Shown: positions 36,515-47,476, numbered from the stretch's first letter. The stretch is 64,000 nt of DNA from Qipengyuania gaetbuli (GCF_020171365.1 NZ_JAIUZO010000002.1:62001-126000); one strand, 5' to 3'. Notes: generated by a model from the letters alone, not told the origin. Numbers and translations are program-made.

Positions 36515-38137
36515 CTAGTCCTGCCGTTCGCGGAAACGCACAGCGCGGCGTGAATTCGCGGGCACCTCGAACTCGTAGATCACTCGCCCATCCTTGATCT
36601 TAGTGCCCGAAAGATTGCGCAGCCTAGTGTAGCCGGCCATGCCGAGATCGAGCCTGACGGTCACCGGCGCATCATTGGCATTGGAAACCTGCGCCCGCTT
36701 GCGGATCCAGCGTTTTCCATCGTCGAGCTCGTCGTCGTCCACGTGGCCGCACTGGGCGAAGACCTGCGAACTCGCACCGAGTTCCAGCTCGATATCTTCC
36801 GACAGGGCGAAATCGCGCAGGCGGGTTTCGGCGACAAGCAGGTCGCCTGCCGCAGTAGTCTCGTAGATCGCCATCCCGCCCATCGGCAGCGACTGGCCCA
36901 GCCCTTTCGCTTCCTCGTTGGCGGTCACGAGCAGCATCGGGACCGGATCGAAATATTCGACCTCGTCATAGGCATCGACTTCGCCATAATCACAGGAGAC
37001 CCGGTACACGAAACGGGCCTCGACCGCGTCCTTCTCGAGAAAGGCGATCTGCTTCTGGCCTTGCGCCGACACGGTGACCGGTTCCGGAATGCGATAGAGC
37101 TTTAGGTCGCCCAGCGCCTCCTCGGCGGCAATGACAGCGACCGGCGCGGCTGCTTCCGCCATGACCTTCTGCACCCGAGCCCCGGTGACGACAATCGCGT
37201 TGGCGCTGTCGTACATCATCGCTGCCGGAGGCGGCGGCGGAGGTGGTGGCGGCGGAGGCGGATAGGCGACCGGACTACCGCGCGCCGTGCTGCCGAAGGG
37301 ATAGCAGGTCAGCCGCAAGGGATTGGCCACCGGCTCTTCCGACAATTCGTCGAAGTCGCTCTCGATATTGAGCGTGCCAGCCACCGCCATCAAATCGGCG
37401 TCGGGAAAGCTCTGGTTGTTGTCGTTGAGAATGGTGAGCCAGGACAGCAGCTCCATCCGCAGCGTGCCATCGCGCTTCGCTTCCTGGAGGCGCGCGACAT
37501 AGTTCGCTTCCCAGTCGAAACCCCACGCGAGGTAGGACAGGGTTACCGTATAGGTGCCCCCCTCCTCGCTGCGCGTATCGATGGAGAACACGGGGTCCGA
37601 AGAAAGGCCGGACGGCACGCGGTCGAAGACGAGCTTTTCCGGTAGGCCCGAACAACGCACCGCTTCGTACCCTTGCTGCGTCTGCAGCACGAGGCCGCCA
37701 TCCGCCCGCGTCCTGACGATGGCATCTTCGGAGCGCGCGATGCCGGTGGCCGGATCGGTCCGCGTGATGGTGACACGGTTGCCGAGCGAACGGTCGACCA
37801 AGGCCGCCGGGCTCAGCAATTCGGCATTGCGGTTCTTCTCGATAGTGCCGCCGGGGAGCCCGGTGACGATGGCGCTCACCGCCACCATGCCCTCGGCAAC
37901 GCCGGTAAAGCGGATCGTCGAGACGCCCCTGGGCAGCGTGACGGTCCGCACCTCGCTGATCATGGCGAAGCCTTCGGGCCAGTCGCGGTTCATCCGGCTG
38001 TCTTCGTCCCGGCCCGGATCGCGGTAGACCGTCACGGCAAGGCTCTGCGGCTTCGAGGCATCGACCGCCTCGCGCGCGGCAGCGGGAGCCGCGATGGATG
38101 CCGCGAACACCGCCAGTCCGATGAGGATGCGCTTCAT
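36515..38137 (-). CDS. Secreted DUF4139-domain protein with poly-proline hinge
   Basis: 540 residues with an N-terminal signal peptide (MKRILIGLAVFAASIAAPAAA). The DUF4139/MuiA-like fold is suggested by SYLAWGFDWEANYVARL and the C-terminal VTVRLDLGMAGYTRLRNL and FEVPANSRRAVRF. Between the halves (about 290-320) is a proline run of about a dozen residues, followed by AIVVTGARVQK, which resembles the N-terminal plug motif of TonB-dependent receptors. It is preceded by a paralogue (38148-39671) in the same operon. Proteins of this family are periplasmic or outer-membrane; the function is unknown. Confidence 0.75.
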   Translation of the reverse strand: MKRILIGLAVFAASIAAPAAAREAVDASKPQSLAVTVYRDPGRDEDSRMNRDWPEGFAMISEVRTVTLPRGVSTIRFTGVAEGMVAVSAIVTGLPGGTIEKNRNAELLSPAALVDRSLGNRVTITRTDPATGIARSEDAIVRTRADGGLVLQTQQGYEAVRCSGLPEKLVFDRVPSGLSSDPVFSIDTRSEEGGTYTVTLSYLAWGFDWEANYVARLQEAKRDGTLRMELLSWLTILNDNNQSFPDADLMAVAGTLNIESDFDELSEEPVANPLRLTCYPFGSTARGSPVAYPPPPPPPPPPPPAAMMYDSANAIVVTGARVQKVMAEAAAPVAVIAAEEALGDLKLYRIPEPVTVSAQGQKQIAFLEKDAVEARFVYRVSCDYGEVDAYDEVEYFDPVPMLLVTANEEAKGLGQSLPMGGMAIYETTAAGDLLVAETRLRDFALSEDIELELGASSQVFAQCGHVDDDELDDGKRWIRKRAQVSNANDAPVTVRLDLGMAGYTRLRNLSGTKIKDGRVIYEFEVPANSRRAVRFRERQD

Positions 38138-38147
38138 CGCAATGGCC

Positions 38148-39671
38148 TCAGAAGCGCGCCTCGTAGGTCACGGTGATTTCGCGCTTGCTGTTGGCGGCAA
38201 CCGGCACGGTCCATTCGCGGCGGTCGAGGCCGGACCGGCGGCCCTGGATATCCTCGGAAATGACGCGGTAGTCTTCCGACCACCATCCGCGATAGAGGCC
38301 CGCCTGCGACAGCTCGACCTCGACCGGGACGGGCTTCGCATTGGTGATCGTATAGCGCATGGTGGTGCGCCAGAATTCCTTGGCCTCCTCCACTTCGACG
38401 TCGCGGATGACCTTGCTGTTCTCGATCACGCGGTAGCGCGCGGACTTTTCGAATTCGGCCGAGGTGATCTTCTCGCGCTCTACCACTTCGGCAAGCACGA
38501 GCACGTCGAAGGCATCGCCCGTTTGCAGAGTCAGCAGGCTACCCATGGGCGTGTGGCCGATGCCGCTTTCGCCGATGAACTGCGGGTTCCCCTGCGCATC
38601 GCGCTGGTAGAAACGGACCGTGCCGGCCGGGAGCGCATCGCCCAGCCCCTGATTACGGCTGGTGCTGAACTGCAACTGGCTGGCGACATTGATTGAGCCG
38701 GCATCATTCGTCAGCCAGTCGACTGTGCGCTCGTAACGCCGTTTGGCAGGCACGCTCTGCACGTCGAGGAAGCTGACCTGCTTGGTCTGCTGGTTGGCGA
38801 TCGTCGTGCGTTCGGACAGGGGATAGAGGTAGAAATCGCCCAGCTGCTCGCGGTTCGCCGTTTCCGTACCGGGACGCATCGTGTTCGACGGAGGCGGCGA
38901 CGGGCGGCGGCGCGGGTTGTAATTCCCGTTGTTGCCCCCGGTGGGACTGCCCGCGACCAACAGCGTATCTGCGCGATGAAAGGTCGTGCCGGTCTGGTTG
39001 GTCAGCGTCACCCAGCCCTGCATGTCGACGGCCCCGCGCTGTTCGTCGAACAGGGCGACGTAATCCGCACTCCAGCCGAGGCCAGGGGTGAGATAGCGGA
39101 TCGAGGCCGGACGTGTCCCGCTGCGGTCGCTCTCCACAGTGACCGACAATGTCGGGCGGGCGCGCAAATTGGTCGGCACGCGGTCGAAGATGGCGCGCAC
39201 TGGCAAGCCGTCGTCGCGCAGCACCTCGATGCGGTCGCCGATCTTCACCACCACGCCGCCGGCGGTGGACAGCACGGTCGCACGCTCGCGCGTTTCAGCG
39301 CCGGTCGCGGGGTTGGTGCGGATCAGCGTGATGGTCTGGCCGATGGCCTTTTCCATCAGCTTGGTGGGTGTCAGCAGGTCGAAGTCGAAGTTCTGTTCGA
39401 CGATGCCCGCACCCGCCGCCGCGAAGCTGAGCGTTTCGGGCCGGATGCGCGCGGAGACGTCCGGAAACTCGATCCGGCTGCGACCGGCACCGATGGCCAG
39501 TTGCCGCACGTCCTGAACCAGCGCCTGGTCGTTATTGTAGATGGTGACGGATACATCGCCCTGCGCAGTGGCGTCGGGATCGGCCAGCACCTGCTCTGCC
39601 GACTGGGCCAGCAAGGGTGCCGCCCCCAGCGCCGCAAGACCTGCCAGAGCCGTTATCGAATGCACCTTCAT
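38148..39671 (-). CDS. Secreted DUF4139-domain protein
   Basis: 507 residues with a signal peptide cleaved after ALGAAPLLAQ. It shares the architecture of the downstream paralogue: VSVTIYNNDQALVQDVRQ at the start, IRYLTPGLGWSADYVALFDE in the middle, and WTVPVAANSKREITVTYEARF at the end. A short Pro-Ser-rich linker lies near residues 258-280. The pair is separated by 10 bp, so it is probably a duplication within an operon. The protein ends in Phe after beta-rich sequence, but a barrel is not established. Confidence 0.78.
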   Translation of the reverse strand: MKVHSITALAGLAALGAAPLLAQSAEQVLADPDATAQGDVSVTIYNNDQALVQDVRQLAIGAGRSRIEFPDVSARIRPETLSFAAAGAGIVEQNFDFDLLTPTKLMEKAIGQTITLIRTNPATGAETRERATVLSTAGGVVVKIGDRIEVLRDDGLPVRAIFDRVPTNLRARPTLSVTVESDRSGTRPASIRYLTPGLGWSADYVALFDEQRGAVDMQGWVTLTNQTGTTFHRADTLLVAGSPTGGNNGNYNPRRRPSPPPSNTMRPGTETANREQLGDFYLYPLSERTTIANQQTKQVSFLDVQSVPAKRRYERTVDWLTNDAGSINVASQLQFSTSRNQGLGDALPAGTVRFYQRDAQGNPQFIGESGIGHTPMGSLLTLQTGDAFDVLVLAEVVEREKITSAEFEKSARYRVIENSKVIRDVEVEEAKEFWRTTMRYTITNAKPVPVEVELSQAGLYRGWWSEDYRVISEDIQGRRSGLDRREWTVPVAANSKREITVTYEARF

Positions 39672-39709
39672 CGCAGTCCCTCCCCGCGGCCAGATGCACC
39701 CGAAAAACC

Positions 39710-42193
39710 CTAGGCGTCGATCTTGGCCTGTTCTCCAAGCACTTCTGATACCTTACCGTTTATTTGCTGTACGCTGAACGGCTTAGGAATGAAGTGCATG
39801 TTGTCGATGTCGATTTCGTTGCGCAACTGCTCTTCGGCGTAACCAGACATGAAAAGGATCGGGATCTTCGGTTTTACCCGGCGGATTGCCCGCGCCATCG
39901 CCGGGCCATCCATGGCAGGCATGACCACGTCTGACACGATGAGGTCGAAATCGGCCTTGCCATTGGCCACGGCCGCCAGGCCTTCTTCGCCGTCACGTGC
40001 GGTGGTGACGGTATAGCCAGCCCGCGTAAGCGCGCGTTCGGCGACTGCGCGGACCATATCCTCGTCCTCGACCAGCAGGAGGTTGCCGCCGCCCGACCAT
40101 TCGCTGGCCTTGGCATCCTCGTTGTCGTCGGAGCGCTGGACGACGGGCATCTCGCCCTTGTGGACCGGCAGATAGATAGTGAAGCGCGCGCCCGAGGGCC
40201 GGCCGTCAGGCCCGCCGATATTGTCTGCGAAGATGAAGCCATTAGACTGCTTGACGATCCCGTAGACCGTCGAAAGGCCGAGGCCCGTGCCCTTGCCCTG
40301 TTCCTTGGTGGTGAAGAACGGCTCGAAGATCTTGCTGAGGTGTTCGGCAGGGATGCCCCCGCCCGTGTCCTGCACGATCAGCACGGTATAATCGTCGGCA
40401 GGCATGATATCGATGCCCATCTTGCGCACGTCGCGCGCGGAGACGCGGCGGGTGGCAAGGGTCAGCTTGCCCTTCCAGTTTTCCTTGCCCGAGCGCGCCG
40501 CATGGGCCTGCATGGCATCGCGCGCGTTCACGGCAAGGTTGATGATGACCTGTTCGAGCTGCTGCGGGTCGGCGCGGACCGGGCCGAGCTCGCGGTCATG
40601 ACGCACGGCGAACTCGATCTTGTCACCCATCAGGCGCTTCAACAGCTGGCTGACCTCGCTCACCACGTCGGGCAACTGGAGGACCACGGGGCGCAGCGTC
40701 TGCTGGCGACTGAAGGCGAGCAGCTGGCGGGTCAGGCTGGCTGCGCGGTTGGAGTTGGCCTTGATCTGCTGGATGTCGTCGTAATCGCTGTCGCCCGGCG
40801 TGTGGCGCAGCAGCATGAGATCGCAATAGCCGATGATGGCGGTCAACACGTTGTTGAAGTCATGCGCGACACCGCCAGCCAGCTGGCCGACGGCCTGCAT
40901 CTTGGTGGCCTGCGCGACCTGGCGGCGCAGGCGCTTTTCCTCGGTGGAATCGGTGATCGAGAGCAGCACCGCCGCATCGCCCAGCCCGCGCACACCGGCG
41001 AGGCCGATCGAGACCGGCTCTTCCTTGTCGCCGGCAAGCCGCACGGCCATGTCGCCGCTAGAAGTCGCGCCCTTGGCAAAGCGCCGCACCGTGTCGGCAA
41101 TGGCCGGTTTGTCCTCACGCACGACGAGGTCGGATGGGAATTGCGGCAGCCCCTGCTCCTCGCGCTCGACCGCGCGCAGGAACGCTTTGTTGGCGAAGAG
41201 GAAGCGCCCGTCGCGGTCGGTCAGTGCCAATCCCAGCGGCAGCGCGGAAAGCAACGCCTCCAGCTGCGGGATGGCTGCCTTGCCGCTGCCCTGCCAGCCA
41301 CCGCCGATGCCGACATTGCTGTCGACCAGCAGCATCAGCGACGGTGCCTTGTCCGCGGGTGCGCCAGCATCGCCGTCGGGCTGGTCGAGCGGGATGTGCA
41401 CCAGCGTCTGGGGCGTGCCCTGCTGGCCTTCGCGCGCAAAGAAAATACGGTCGCGGTCGTCGGACCTCAGGAGCTGCACGAATTCCTGCCCCACCAGCGA
41501 TCCGCCCTGCTCGCCCAAAGCCCGCTCTGCGAGGCCGGGCGTGGCCGACTGCACGATGCCGTCAGGCGCAACCAGTGCGAGTTCGATACCCGAGGCGGAC
41601 AGGAGCGCGCCGAACGGTCCGGCAATGCGGTCGGCAACGCCTTCCTGACCCTTGTCGTCGATCCTTTCGCCGAAACGCCAGACGAGATAGTCCTCGCCGC
41701 GCCCGACCCGCTCGACCTGCAGGGTGAAGCTCCGATCCCGTGCCGGGGTCGACAGCTCGTCGGTTTCGGCCGACCCTTCGCGCCATGCCTGCCGCGCCGC
41801 ATCGGCGAGCCGCTTGCGCGATGCGTCATCCAGCGCGATTTCATGCGGGGCGCCCTGCCCGCCGAACCATGCCTCGTAGGTAGCATTCGCACACACGAGC
41901 CGGTTGGCCCGGTCGATGATTGCCACGGCCCGGCGCCGGTTCTCGATCGCAGCGGCGGTCACTGCCCAGTCGGGCTGGGTCAGTTGGGCCGTCTCTTCCG
42001 TCGTCTTGAGCCGTGCCGCCAGCAGCAGGGTGAGCAGAACGGCCAGCAACGCACCGCCGTACGAAAGCGCCACCAGCGAGGTGCCGCCGACCAGCCAGAC
42101 CAGCCCGACCGATACGGCTAGCGCCAACAGGATGCCGAAGAGCAGCGGAATGGGCGGGAGGCTCGGCCCGTCGCCGTGACTGCCGAGGCTCAC
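39710..42193 (-). CDS. cckA: CckA-type hybrid sensor histidine kinase
   Basis: About 827 residues with the GTG at 42193 as start (GTGA overlap with the DUF2062 gene, AAGGAA upstream). Two membrane helices lie at about 15-60, then PAS-like domains (to about 420), HisKA with [19 protein letters not shown] (His about 443), an HATPase with [20 protein letters not shown] and [14 protein letters not shown], and a C-terminal receiver (about 700-820) with Asp in [12 protein letters not shown]. CckA, with ChpT, phosphorylates CtrA, the cell-cycle and motility regulator of alphaproteobacteria. The smpB/recA neighbourhood matches other members of the class. Confidence 0.93.
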   Translation of the reverse strand: MSLGSHGDGPSLPPIPLLFGILLALAVSVGLVWLVGGTSLVALSYGGALLAVLLTLLLAARLKTTEETAQLTQPDWAVTAAAIENRRRAVAIIDRANRLVCANATYEAWFGGQGAPHEIALDDASRKRLADAARQAWREGSAETDELSTPARDRSFTLQVERVGRGEDYLVWRFGERIDDKGQEGVADRIAGPFGALLSASGIELALVAPDGIVQSATPGLAERALGEQGGSLVGQEFVQLLRSDDRDRIFFAREGQQGTPQTLVHIPLDQPDGDAGAPADKAPSLMLLVDSNVGIGGGWQGSGKAAIPQLEALLSALPLGLALTDRDGRFLFANKAFLRAVEREEQGLPQFPSDLVVREDKPAIADTVRRFAKGATSSGDMAVRLAGDKEEPVSIGLAGVRGLGDAAVLLSITDSTEEKRLRRQVAQATKMQAVGQLAGGVAHDFNNVLTAIIGYCDLMLLRHTPGDSDYDDIQQIKANSNRAASLTRQLLAFSRQQTLRPVVLQLPDVVSEVSQLLKRLMGDKIEFAVRHDRELGPVRADPQQLEQVIINLAVNARDAMQAHAARSGKENWKGKLTLATRRVSARDVRKMGIDIMPADDYTVLIVQDTGGGIPAEHLSKIFEPFFTTKEQGKGTGLGLSTVYGIVKQSNGFIFADNIGGPDGRPSGARFTIYLPVHKGEMPVVQRSDDNEDAKASEWSGGGNLLLVEDEDMVRAVAERALTRAGYTVTTARDGEEGLAAVANGKADFDLIVSDVVMPAMDGPAMARAIRRVKPKIPILFMSGYAEEQLRNEIDIDNMHFIPKPFSVQQINGKVSEVLGEQAKIDA

Positions 42194-42777
42194 TGGCCGT
42201 GTTCCTTGAGGCGTTCGACGAGGCGCTGCTCCATCTTCATCAGCCGCTTGCGGCGCTTGTGGGCGACGATGTAGCGCCATCCGAACCCAGCGATCAGGTA
42301 GCCGAGCGCCGCGCTGACCACGGCAAGGACCACAAAACCGAAGGCAGTCACACCCCCGACTTCGAGCCAGCGGGCCAGCACGCCGCTGTCTTCAGCCAGC
42401 GTATTGGCGGCACCTGCGCCCAGGGTGGCGTCGATGTTGAGCGTCAGTTCACCCACGCGGTTGGCAACCACCAGCCAGAAGGGCAGCGTGAAGGGGTTCG
42501 TCACGAAGGTCACGAGCGCCGACAACGGCACGTTCGCACGCGCGGGGAGCGCCAGGAAAGCGGCGAGGAATATCTGGCCCAGCGGCACGATGAAGGCTGC
42601 GAACAGCCCCAGCGCCACGCCGCGCGGGACGCTGCGGCGGGTAAAGCGCCAAAGTTCGGGCGACAGGAAACGGTGGGCAATGGGGCGCAAATAGCGGTTG
42701 GACGCCATTTCCTCGCGCGTGGGCATATGCTTGCGGATCAGGTCCGACAGCCAGGTCTTCGATCTGGGCCCGCTCAT
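42190..42777 (-). CDS. DUF2062 membrane protein
   Basis: 195 residues, starting at the ATG at 42777 with AGGAAG at good spacing (an alternative ATG is at 42783). It has three to four hydrophobic stretches including LGLFAAFIVPLGQIFLAAFLA and TFVTNPFTLPFWL, the hallmark of DUF2062. The C-terminus is basic and helical (KRRKRLMKMEQRLVERLKEH). It overlaps cckA by 4 bp and is presumably coupled to it. The biochemical role of the family is unknown. Confidence 0.83.
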   Translation of the reverse strand: MSGPRSKTWLSDLIRKHMPTREEMASNRYLRPIAHRFLSPELWRFTRRSVPRGVALGLFAAFIVPLGQIFLAAFLALPARANVPLSALVTFVTNPFTLPFWLVVANRVGELTLNIDATLGAGAANTLAEDSGVLARWLEVGGVTAFGFVVLAVVSAALGYLIAGFGWRYIVAHKRRKRLMKMEQRLVERLKEHGQ

Positions 42778-42901
42778 TGCCATCTTCCTGCAATGGGACG
42801 CGGCCCTGCCAAGCGCAAGGAGTGGCAATCAGATATCGGCAAGGAAAACTGCATGGTTGGCGACGGGATTAGCACGATTTGATTGCGGCTTGCTGAAAAG
42901 C

Positions 42902-43384
42902 TCAACCCTTCTCCCGCATCAGGCGCGCCTTGTCGCGCTGCCAGTCCCGGTCCTTGATCGTCTGGCGCTTGTCGTGGGACTGCTTGCCCTTGGCGAGAGC
43001 CAGTTCGACCTTCGCCCGCCCGGTCGAGTTGAAATAGATCGACAGCGGCACCAGCGTCATGCCCTTGCGCTCGACCGCGCCGAACAGCTTCTCGATCTCG
43101 CGAGCGTGGAGCAGCAGCTTGCGCGGCCGGCGCGGCTCGTGGTTCAGGCGGTTGCCGTGCGAATATTCGGGGATGTTGGCATTGACCAGCCAGACCTGCC
43201 CGTCGCGCACCTCGGCATAGGCTTCCTTGATCGACGCCTCGCCCGCCCGCAGTGCCTTTACCTCGGTTCCCTGCAGGGCAAGCCCTGCCTCGAACGTATC
43301 CTCGACATGATAGTCGAACCGCACGCGCCGGTTGTCGGCGACGGTTTTCTGCTTGTCGAAAGTGGCGGGTTTGGGACGAGCCAT
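42902..43384 (-). CDS. smpB: SsrA-binding protein
   Basis: 160 residues from the ATG at 43384. Signature segments are [39 protein letters not shown], the tmRNA-binding [12 protein letters not shown] and the basic C-terminal tail [20 protein letters not shown]. SmpB brings tmRNA to stalled ribosomes for trans-translation. The upstream extension of the open frame is not needed. No tmRNA gene was found in this window. Confidence 0.97.
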   Translation of the reverse strand: MARPKPATFDKQKTVADNRRVRFDYHVEDTFEAGLALQGTEVKALRAGEASIKEAYAEVRDGQVWLVNANIPEYSHGNRLNHEPRRPRKLLLHAREIEKLFGAVERKGMTLVPLSIYFNSTGRAKVELALAKGKQSHDKRQTIKDRDWQRDKARLMREKG

Positions 43385-43479
43385 AGGGTGGGCGCATGTA
43401 GGCGAGGCATGCGCGATTGGAAAGGGCACAGGCGCGAATTCACTTGCCAAAGAGCGCCGCCGCGTGGCGAAAGCAGGCA

Positions 43480-44553
43480 ATGCACGCAGGAAATTCAAAC
43501 GAACCGTTTGCCATTCACGACAAGGTGATCGCTCCGGGGACCAGCGCGACGGTCTCGATCCCGGTCAGCCAGCACGTCACCGGCCTCGATTCCTCGCTGT
43601 CGCTCAAGGTATTCAACGGGGCAAAGCGCGGCGCCTGCATTTTCGTGAGCGGAGCGATCCATGGCGACGAGATCATCGGGGCGGCGGTGATCCAGCGACT
43701 GATCGAGCAGATCTCGCCCGAAACACTGTCTGGCACGATCATCTTCGCACCCGTGGTCAATATCTACGGCTTCGTCTCGCACAGTCGCTACCTGCCCGAC
43801 CGGCGCGACCTCAATCGCAGCTTTCCGGGCGCGGAACGAGGCAGCCTGGCAGCGCAATTGGCGCATTGCTTTCTCGAGAACGTGATCGACCGCTGTTCGC
43901 TCGGCATCGATATCCACTCGGCCGCAGTGCACCGCTACAACCTGCCGCAGATACGCATTGCCTCGGGCAGCCCCTACCTCTCCGAACTTGCCATGGCTTT
44001 CGGCGCGCCGATCATCATCGAAAGCCTCCTGCGCCCTGGTTCGATGCGTGCGCTTGCCGCCGAACGCGAGACCCCCATGCTGTTGCTCGAAGCGGGAGAG
44101 GCGCTGCGTTTCGACCGCTTCGCGATCGAGGTCGGCGTGGCCGGCGTACTGCGCGTGCTTGCCCACATCGGCATGATCGACGCCGACGACGGCCTTGAGG
44201 AAGTCGAGGTCCCGCTGCGATCGAGCCGCTCGACCTGGGTACGGGCGCCGCGAGGCGGAATCAGCCGCCGCGCCTGCAAATCGGGCGATGTCGTCCGCAC
44301 GGGCGAATTGCTGGCGATTGTCGGGGGGCTGTTCGGCGAGGATACCGAAGATCTCGTCAGCCCGTTCGACGGCGTGGTGATCGGCCACGCGACCCTGCCC
44401 ATCGTGAACCAGGGTGACGCGCTGTTCCATATCGCAGAGGTCGAAGGGCTCGACCACGCGGGCCAGCACGCCAACAGCATCGTGGAAGCGCTCGCCGTCA
44501 GCGCGCCGCCCTTCCCGGCGACCCCGCTGCTCGACGAGGACGAGGTGCTCTAG
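43480..44553 (+). CDS. Succinylglutamate desuccinylase / aspartoacylase family protein (M14-like)
   Basis: 357 residues from the ATG at 43480 (GCAGG upstream). The zinc site has [18 protein letters not shown] (His and Glu) and a second His in [30 protein letters not shown] is the arginine/substrate motif typical of the family. The C-terminal 100 residues form a lipoyl-like beta domain ([16 protein letters not shown]). It probably hydrolyses an N-acylated amino acid or amide. The true substrate cannot be assigned. It is convergent with dapA, overlapping by 4 bp. Confidence 0.85.
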   Translation: MHAGNSNEPFAIHDKVIAPGTSATVSIPVSQHVTGLDSSLSLKVFNGAKRGACIFVSGAIHGDEIIGAAVIQRLIEQISPETLSGTIIFAPVVNIYGFVSHSRYLPDRRDLNRSFPGAERGSLAAQLAHCFLENVIDRCSLGIDIHSAAVHRYNLPQIRIASGSPYLSELAMAFGAPIIIESLLRPGSMRALAAERETPMLLLEAGEALRFDRFAIEVGVAGVLRVLAHIGMIDADDGLEEVEVPLRSSRSTWVRAPRGGISRRACKSGDVVRTGELLAIVGGLFGEDTEDLVSPFDGVVIGHATLPIVNQGDALFHIAEVEGLDHAGQHANSIVEALAVSAPPFPATPLLDEDEVL

Positions 44554-45431
44554 AGCAGGCCTGCGATTTCCAGCGCCTCGTCGACTGCCCTGCGCGAAGC
44601 TTCGCTCGCCGGGACCAGCGGCAGGCGGACCTCGTCGGAAAACCAGTCGTGAACGCGGCTAAGCGCGTATTTGGCCGGCGCCGGGCTCGCGTCGGAGAAC
44701 ATCGCGTAATGAAGCGGGAACAGCCTGTCGTTCAGCTTGCGGGCCTTGACGAGGTCGTTGGCTGCGATTGCCTCGTGAAACTCCGCGCACAGGGCCGGGG
44801 CAACGTTCGCCGTCACGGAAATGCAGCCCGCACCGCCCGCAGCCGAATGCGGCAGCCACAATTCGTCATTGCCCGACAGCTGGCAGAAATCGTGGCCGAT
44901 GCCCATGCGGTGATCCGCCACGCGCGACAGGTCCCCGCTCGCATCCTTGATGGCGACGATACGGTCGGGATACTTGCGCACCAGTTCGACCACGGTTTCG
45001 TCCTCGAGGTCGGTCACCGTACGCCCGGGAACGTTGTAAAGGACGATCGGCAGGTCGCTGTTTTCCGCAAGGAAACTGAAATGCGCGATCAGGCCCGCCT
45101 GGCTCGGCCGGTTGTAATAGGGCGCCACGCACAGGCCCGCGGTCGCACCGGCCTTCTTCGAGAAATTCATGTGCAGCAGCGCATTGCGCGTGTCGTTCGA
45201 TCCGCAGCCGGCGATCACCGGCACGCGCCCGGCAGCCTGTTCGATGCAAACCTCGATCACGCGATGGTGTTCGGCATTGGACAGCGTCGAGGCTTCACCG
45301 GTGGTGCCGCAGGGCACGAGACCCTTGCTGCCGTTTTCGATCTGCCAGTCGACAAGCTTGCGGAAAGCGGCCTCGTCAAACGATCCGTCGCGAAAAGGAG
45401 TCGCCAGAGCCGGAATTGAGCCAGAGAACAT
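44550..45431 (-). CDS. dapA: 4-hydroxy-tetrahydrodipicolinate synthase
   Basis: 293 residues, a TIM-barrel aldolase of the lysine and peptidoglycan-diaminopimelate pathway, condensing pyruvate with aspartate semialdehyde. It shows LVPCGTTGEASTLSNAEH (GTTGE), the Tyr motif VLYNVPGRT and the Schiff-base Lys in RIVAIKDASGDL. It has the standard length and start (ATG at 45431). It is divergent from the lytic transglycosylase across a 95-bp gap. Confidence 0.95.
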   Translation of the reverse strand: MFSGSIPALATPFRDGSFDEAAFRKLVDWQIENGSKGLVPCGTTGEASTLSNAEHHRVIEVCIEQAAGRVPVIAGCGSNDTRNALLHMNFSKKAGATAGLCVAPYYNRPSQAGLIAHFSFLAENSDLPIVLYNVPGRTVTDLEDETVVELVRKYPDRIVAIKDASGDLSRVADHRMGIGHDFCQLSGNDELWLPHSAAGGAGCISVTANVAPALCAEFHEAIAANDLVKARKLNDRLFPLHYAMFSDASPAPAKYALSRVHDWFSDEVRLPLVPASEASRRAVDEALEIAGLL

Positions 45432-45526
45432 TTACGCGAGTCCTGCGTTAGAGCTATGAAAAGGGGCGCTTTGTGGCACCCCGTGCCGCAATTCATTCAG
45501 CGCCTGATAAGGAGGGGCCGGGCACT

Positions 45527-47476
45527 ATGTCCAGCATGGGCAGTAAATCTCTTGTTTCGTTCGTTTTCCTGGCCGGCAGCGCGCTGGCCTCACCTGCATT
45601 TGCGCAGACGATCGAAGTGCCCCAGCGGACCATGGTCGCCCAGCAGCCCACCCGGATGGCGGCAGCCCTGTCGCAGTGGGAATACCTGACCAAGACCGAC
45701 AACCTGTCTTTCTCGCAATATGCGGGCTTCCTTTCCACATATCCCAACTTCCCGAAGGCCGAACTGATCCAGCGCCGCGCTGAAGCCGCGCTCGACAATG
45801 ATGCGGTATCGCCGCAGTCGCTGGTCGCCTTCTTCGAGCAGAACCCGCCGCTCTCCAACGGCGCCAAGGCGCGCTATGCCCTCGCCCTTGCCGCGATGAA
45901 CCGGCCCGAAGCCTTCGACCTTGCCCGCGCGGCCTGGCGCGGCGGCCGGATGAGCGGACCGGCAGAAGCCTATATGCAGGGCCTGTTCGGCCAGCGCTTT
46001 GGCCCCGAAGACCATGATGCGCGCATGGATGCGCTGCTATGGCAGGGCGAATCCGAAGCGGCCGTGCGCCAGATCGTGCGCGTGTCGCCCGCCTATCGCG
46101 ACATGGCGCAGGCACGCCTCTCGCTCCTGCAAGGGACCGATCCGGCCAGCATCGGCCTGCGGGTTCCCGCAGGCGCGATGAACGATGCGGGCTATGTCTA
46201 CAATCTTGCGCGCTTCAAGCGCAGCAGCGGCAACCTGCCCGAAGCGGTGAACCTGCTCGCCACCCGTGCGCCGGCATCCGCCCCCGCCTTCGACGGCACG
46301 GATTTCGTCGTCGAGGCGCTGCGCATCGCCAAGGGCGCAGGCACCTCGCAGGCCGTCGCTATCGCAAGCAAGGTCGACGACCTGTTCGCCCCCGGCACCG
46401 ACATTTCGCAGGGCAGCTTCCAGCTGCGCGACAAATACACCGACCTCATGTGGCTCGGCGGCACGAAGGCGCTGTGGTCGATGGGCGACGGCGCGAAAGC
46501 CGCCCCGCTATTCTATCGCTACGGCTCCGCAGCAAAGAGCCAGCTGACCCGCGCCAAGGGTTTTTACTGGGCCGGCCGCGCCGCGGCGCGCGCAGGCAAT
46601 CGCGAAGAGGCGCAGCGCTATTGGGAAATGGCCGCCCGCCATCCCGAATATTACTACGGCCAGCTCGCTCTGAGCGAACTGGGTCGCCCGATGAAGCAAT
46701 TTGCCGGCGGCCTGCCCGTCCAGCCCTCGCCGGAACAGCGTGCCGCGTTCAACGCGCAGCCGCTGACGCAGGCCCTGCGCGAAATCTCGCGCAACCGGCG
46801 CGCCTGGCAGACGGAACGCGCTTTCTTCGAAGCCATCGCCGAAAATGCCAGGACGCCCGAAGACATGGCCCTCGTCGCCGAACTCGCGCGCGAGACAGGC
46901 CTTGAAGAAATGGCCGTCGTCGCCGGCATGGTCGCTGGCGAGCGCGATTTCGCCGATTTCGAATGGCTCGGCTTCCCGACCGTGCCCACCCACTCGGGCG
47001 CGAACTGGACGATGGTCCACGCGATTGCCCGGCAGGAAAGCGAATTCGACCGCACCCGTGTCAGCCATGCCGGCGCGCGCGGGATGATGCAGCTGATGCC
47101 CGGCACCGCCCGCGAAGAGGCCGGCAAGCTCGGCATCACCTACATGTCGGCCAACCTGACCGACAGCCCGGGCTACAACATCCGCCTCGGCGATGCGCAT
47201 TTCGCGCGGCTGATGGATCGCTACAACGGCGCCTATCCGCTCGCCATCGCAGCGTACAACGCGGGGCCGGGACGCGTGAACGAATGGCTGCGTCTCAATG
47301 GTGACCCGCGCACGGGAGCCGTCGATTGGATTTCGTGGATCGAACAGATCCCGTCCAATTTCGAGACCCGCTATTACGTCATGCGCGTGATCGGGAACGC
47401 GGTTACCTACGCCAATCTGCATCCGGACAAGTCGGCCCCCTACGAACGCGATATTCGCCATTACGTCGGGCGCTGA
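45527..47476 (+). CDS. Soluble lytic murein transglycosylase (SLT family)
   Basis: 649 residues. The ATG at 45527 follows AAGGAGG (45509-45515). A signal peptide ends near FAQTIEV. Alpha-helical superhelix repeats fill about residues 40-460. The C-terminal SLT domain has the catalytic Glu in HAIARQESEFDRTRVSHAGA, then RGMMQLMPGTAREEA and PLAIAAYNAGPGRVNEWL. It cleaves peptidoglycan to give 1,6-anhydro ends in the periplasm. greB follows after 23 bp. Confidence 0.93.
   Translation: MSSMGSKSLVSFVFLAGSALASPAFAQTIEVPQRTMVAQQPTRMAAALSQWEYLTKTDNLSFSQYAGFLSTYPNFPKAELIQRRAEAALDNDAVSPQSLVAFFEQNPPLSNGAKARYALALAAMNRPEAFDLARAAWRGGRMSGPAEAYMQGLFGQRFGPEDHDARMDALLWQGESEAAVRQIVRVSPAYRDMAQARLSLLQGTDPASIGLRVPAGAMNDAGYVYNLARFKRSSGNLPEAVNLLATRAPASAPAFDGTDFVVEALRIAKGAGTSQAVAIASKVDDLFAPGTDISQGSFQLRDKYTDLMWLGGTKALWSMGDGAKAAPLFYRYGSAAKSQLTRAKGFYWAGRAAARAGNREEAQRYWEMAARHPEYYYGQLALSELGRPMKQFAGGLPVQPSPEQRAAFNAQPLTQALREISRNRRAWQTERAFFEAIAENARTPEDMALVAELARETGLEEMAVVAGMVAGERDFADFEWLGFPTVPTHSGANWTMVHAIARQESEFDRTRVSHAGARGMMQLMPGTAREEAGKLGITYMSANLTDSPGYNIRLGDAHFARLMDRYNGAYPLAIAAYNAGPGRVNEWLRLNGDPRTGAVDWISWIEQIPSNFETRYYVMRVIGNAVTYANLHPDKSAPYERDIRHYVGR

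Noticed and set aside
40160-42121. 653-codon open frame opposite cckA
   Set aside because: Antisense shadow of a clear histidine kinase; long antisense frames are expected in GC-rich codon-biased genes.
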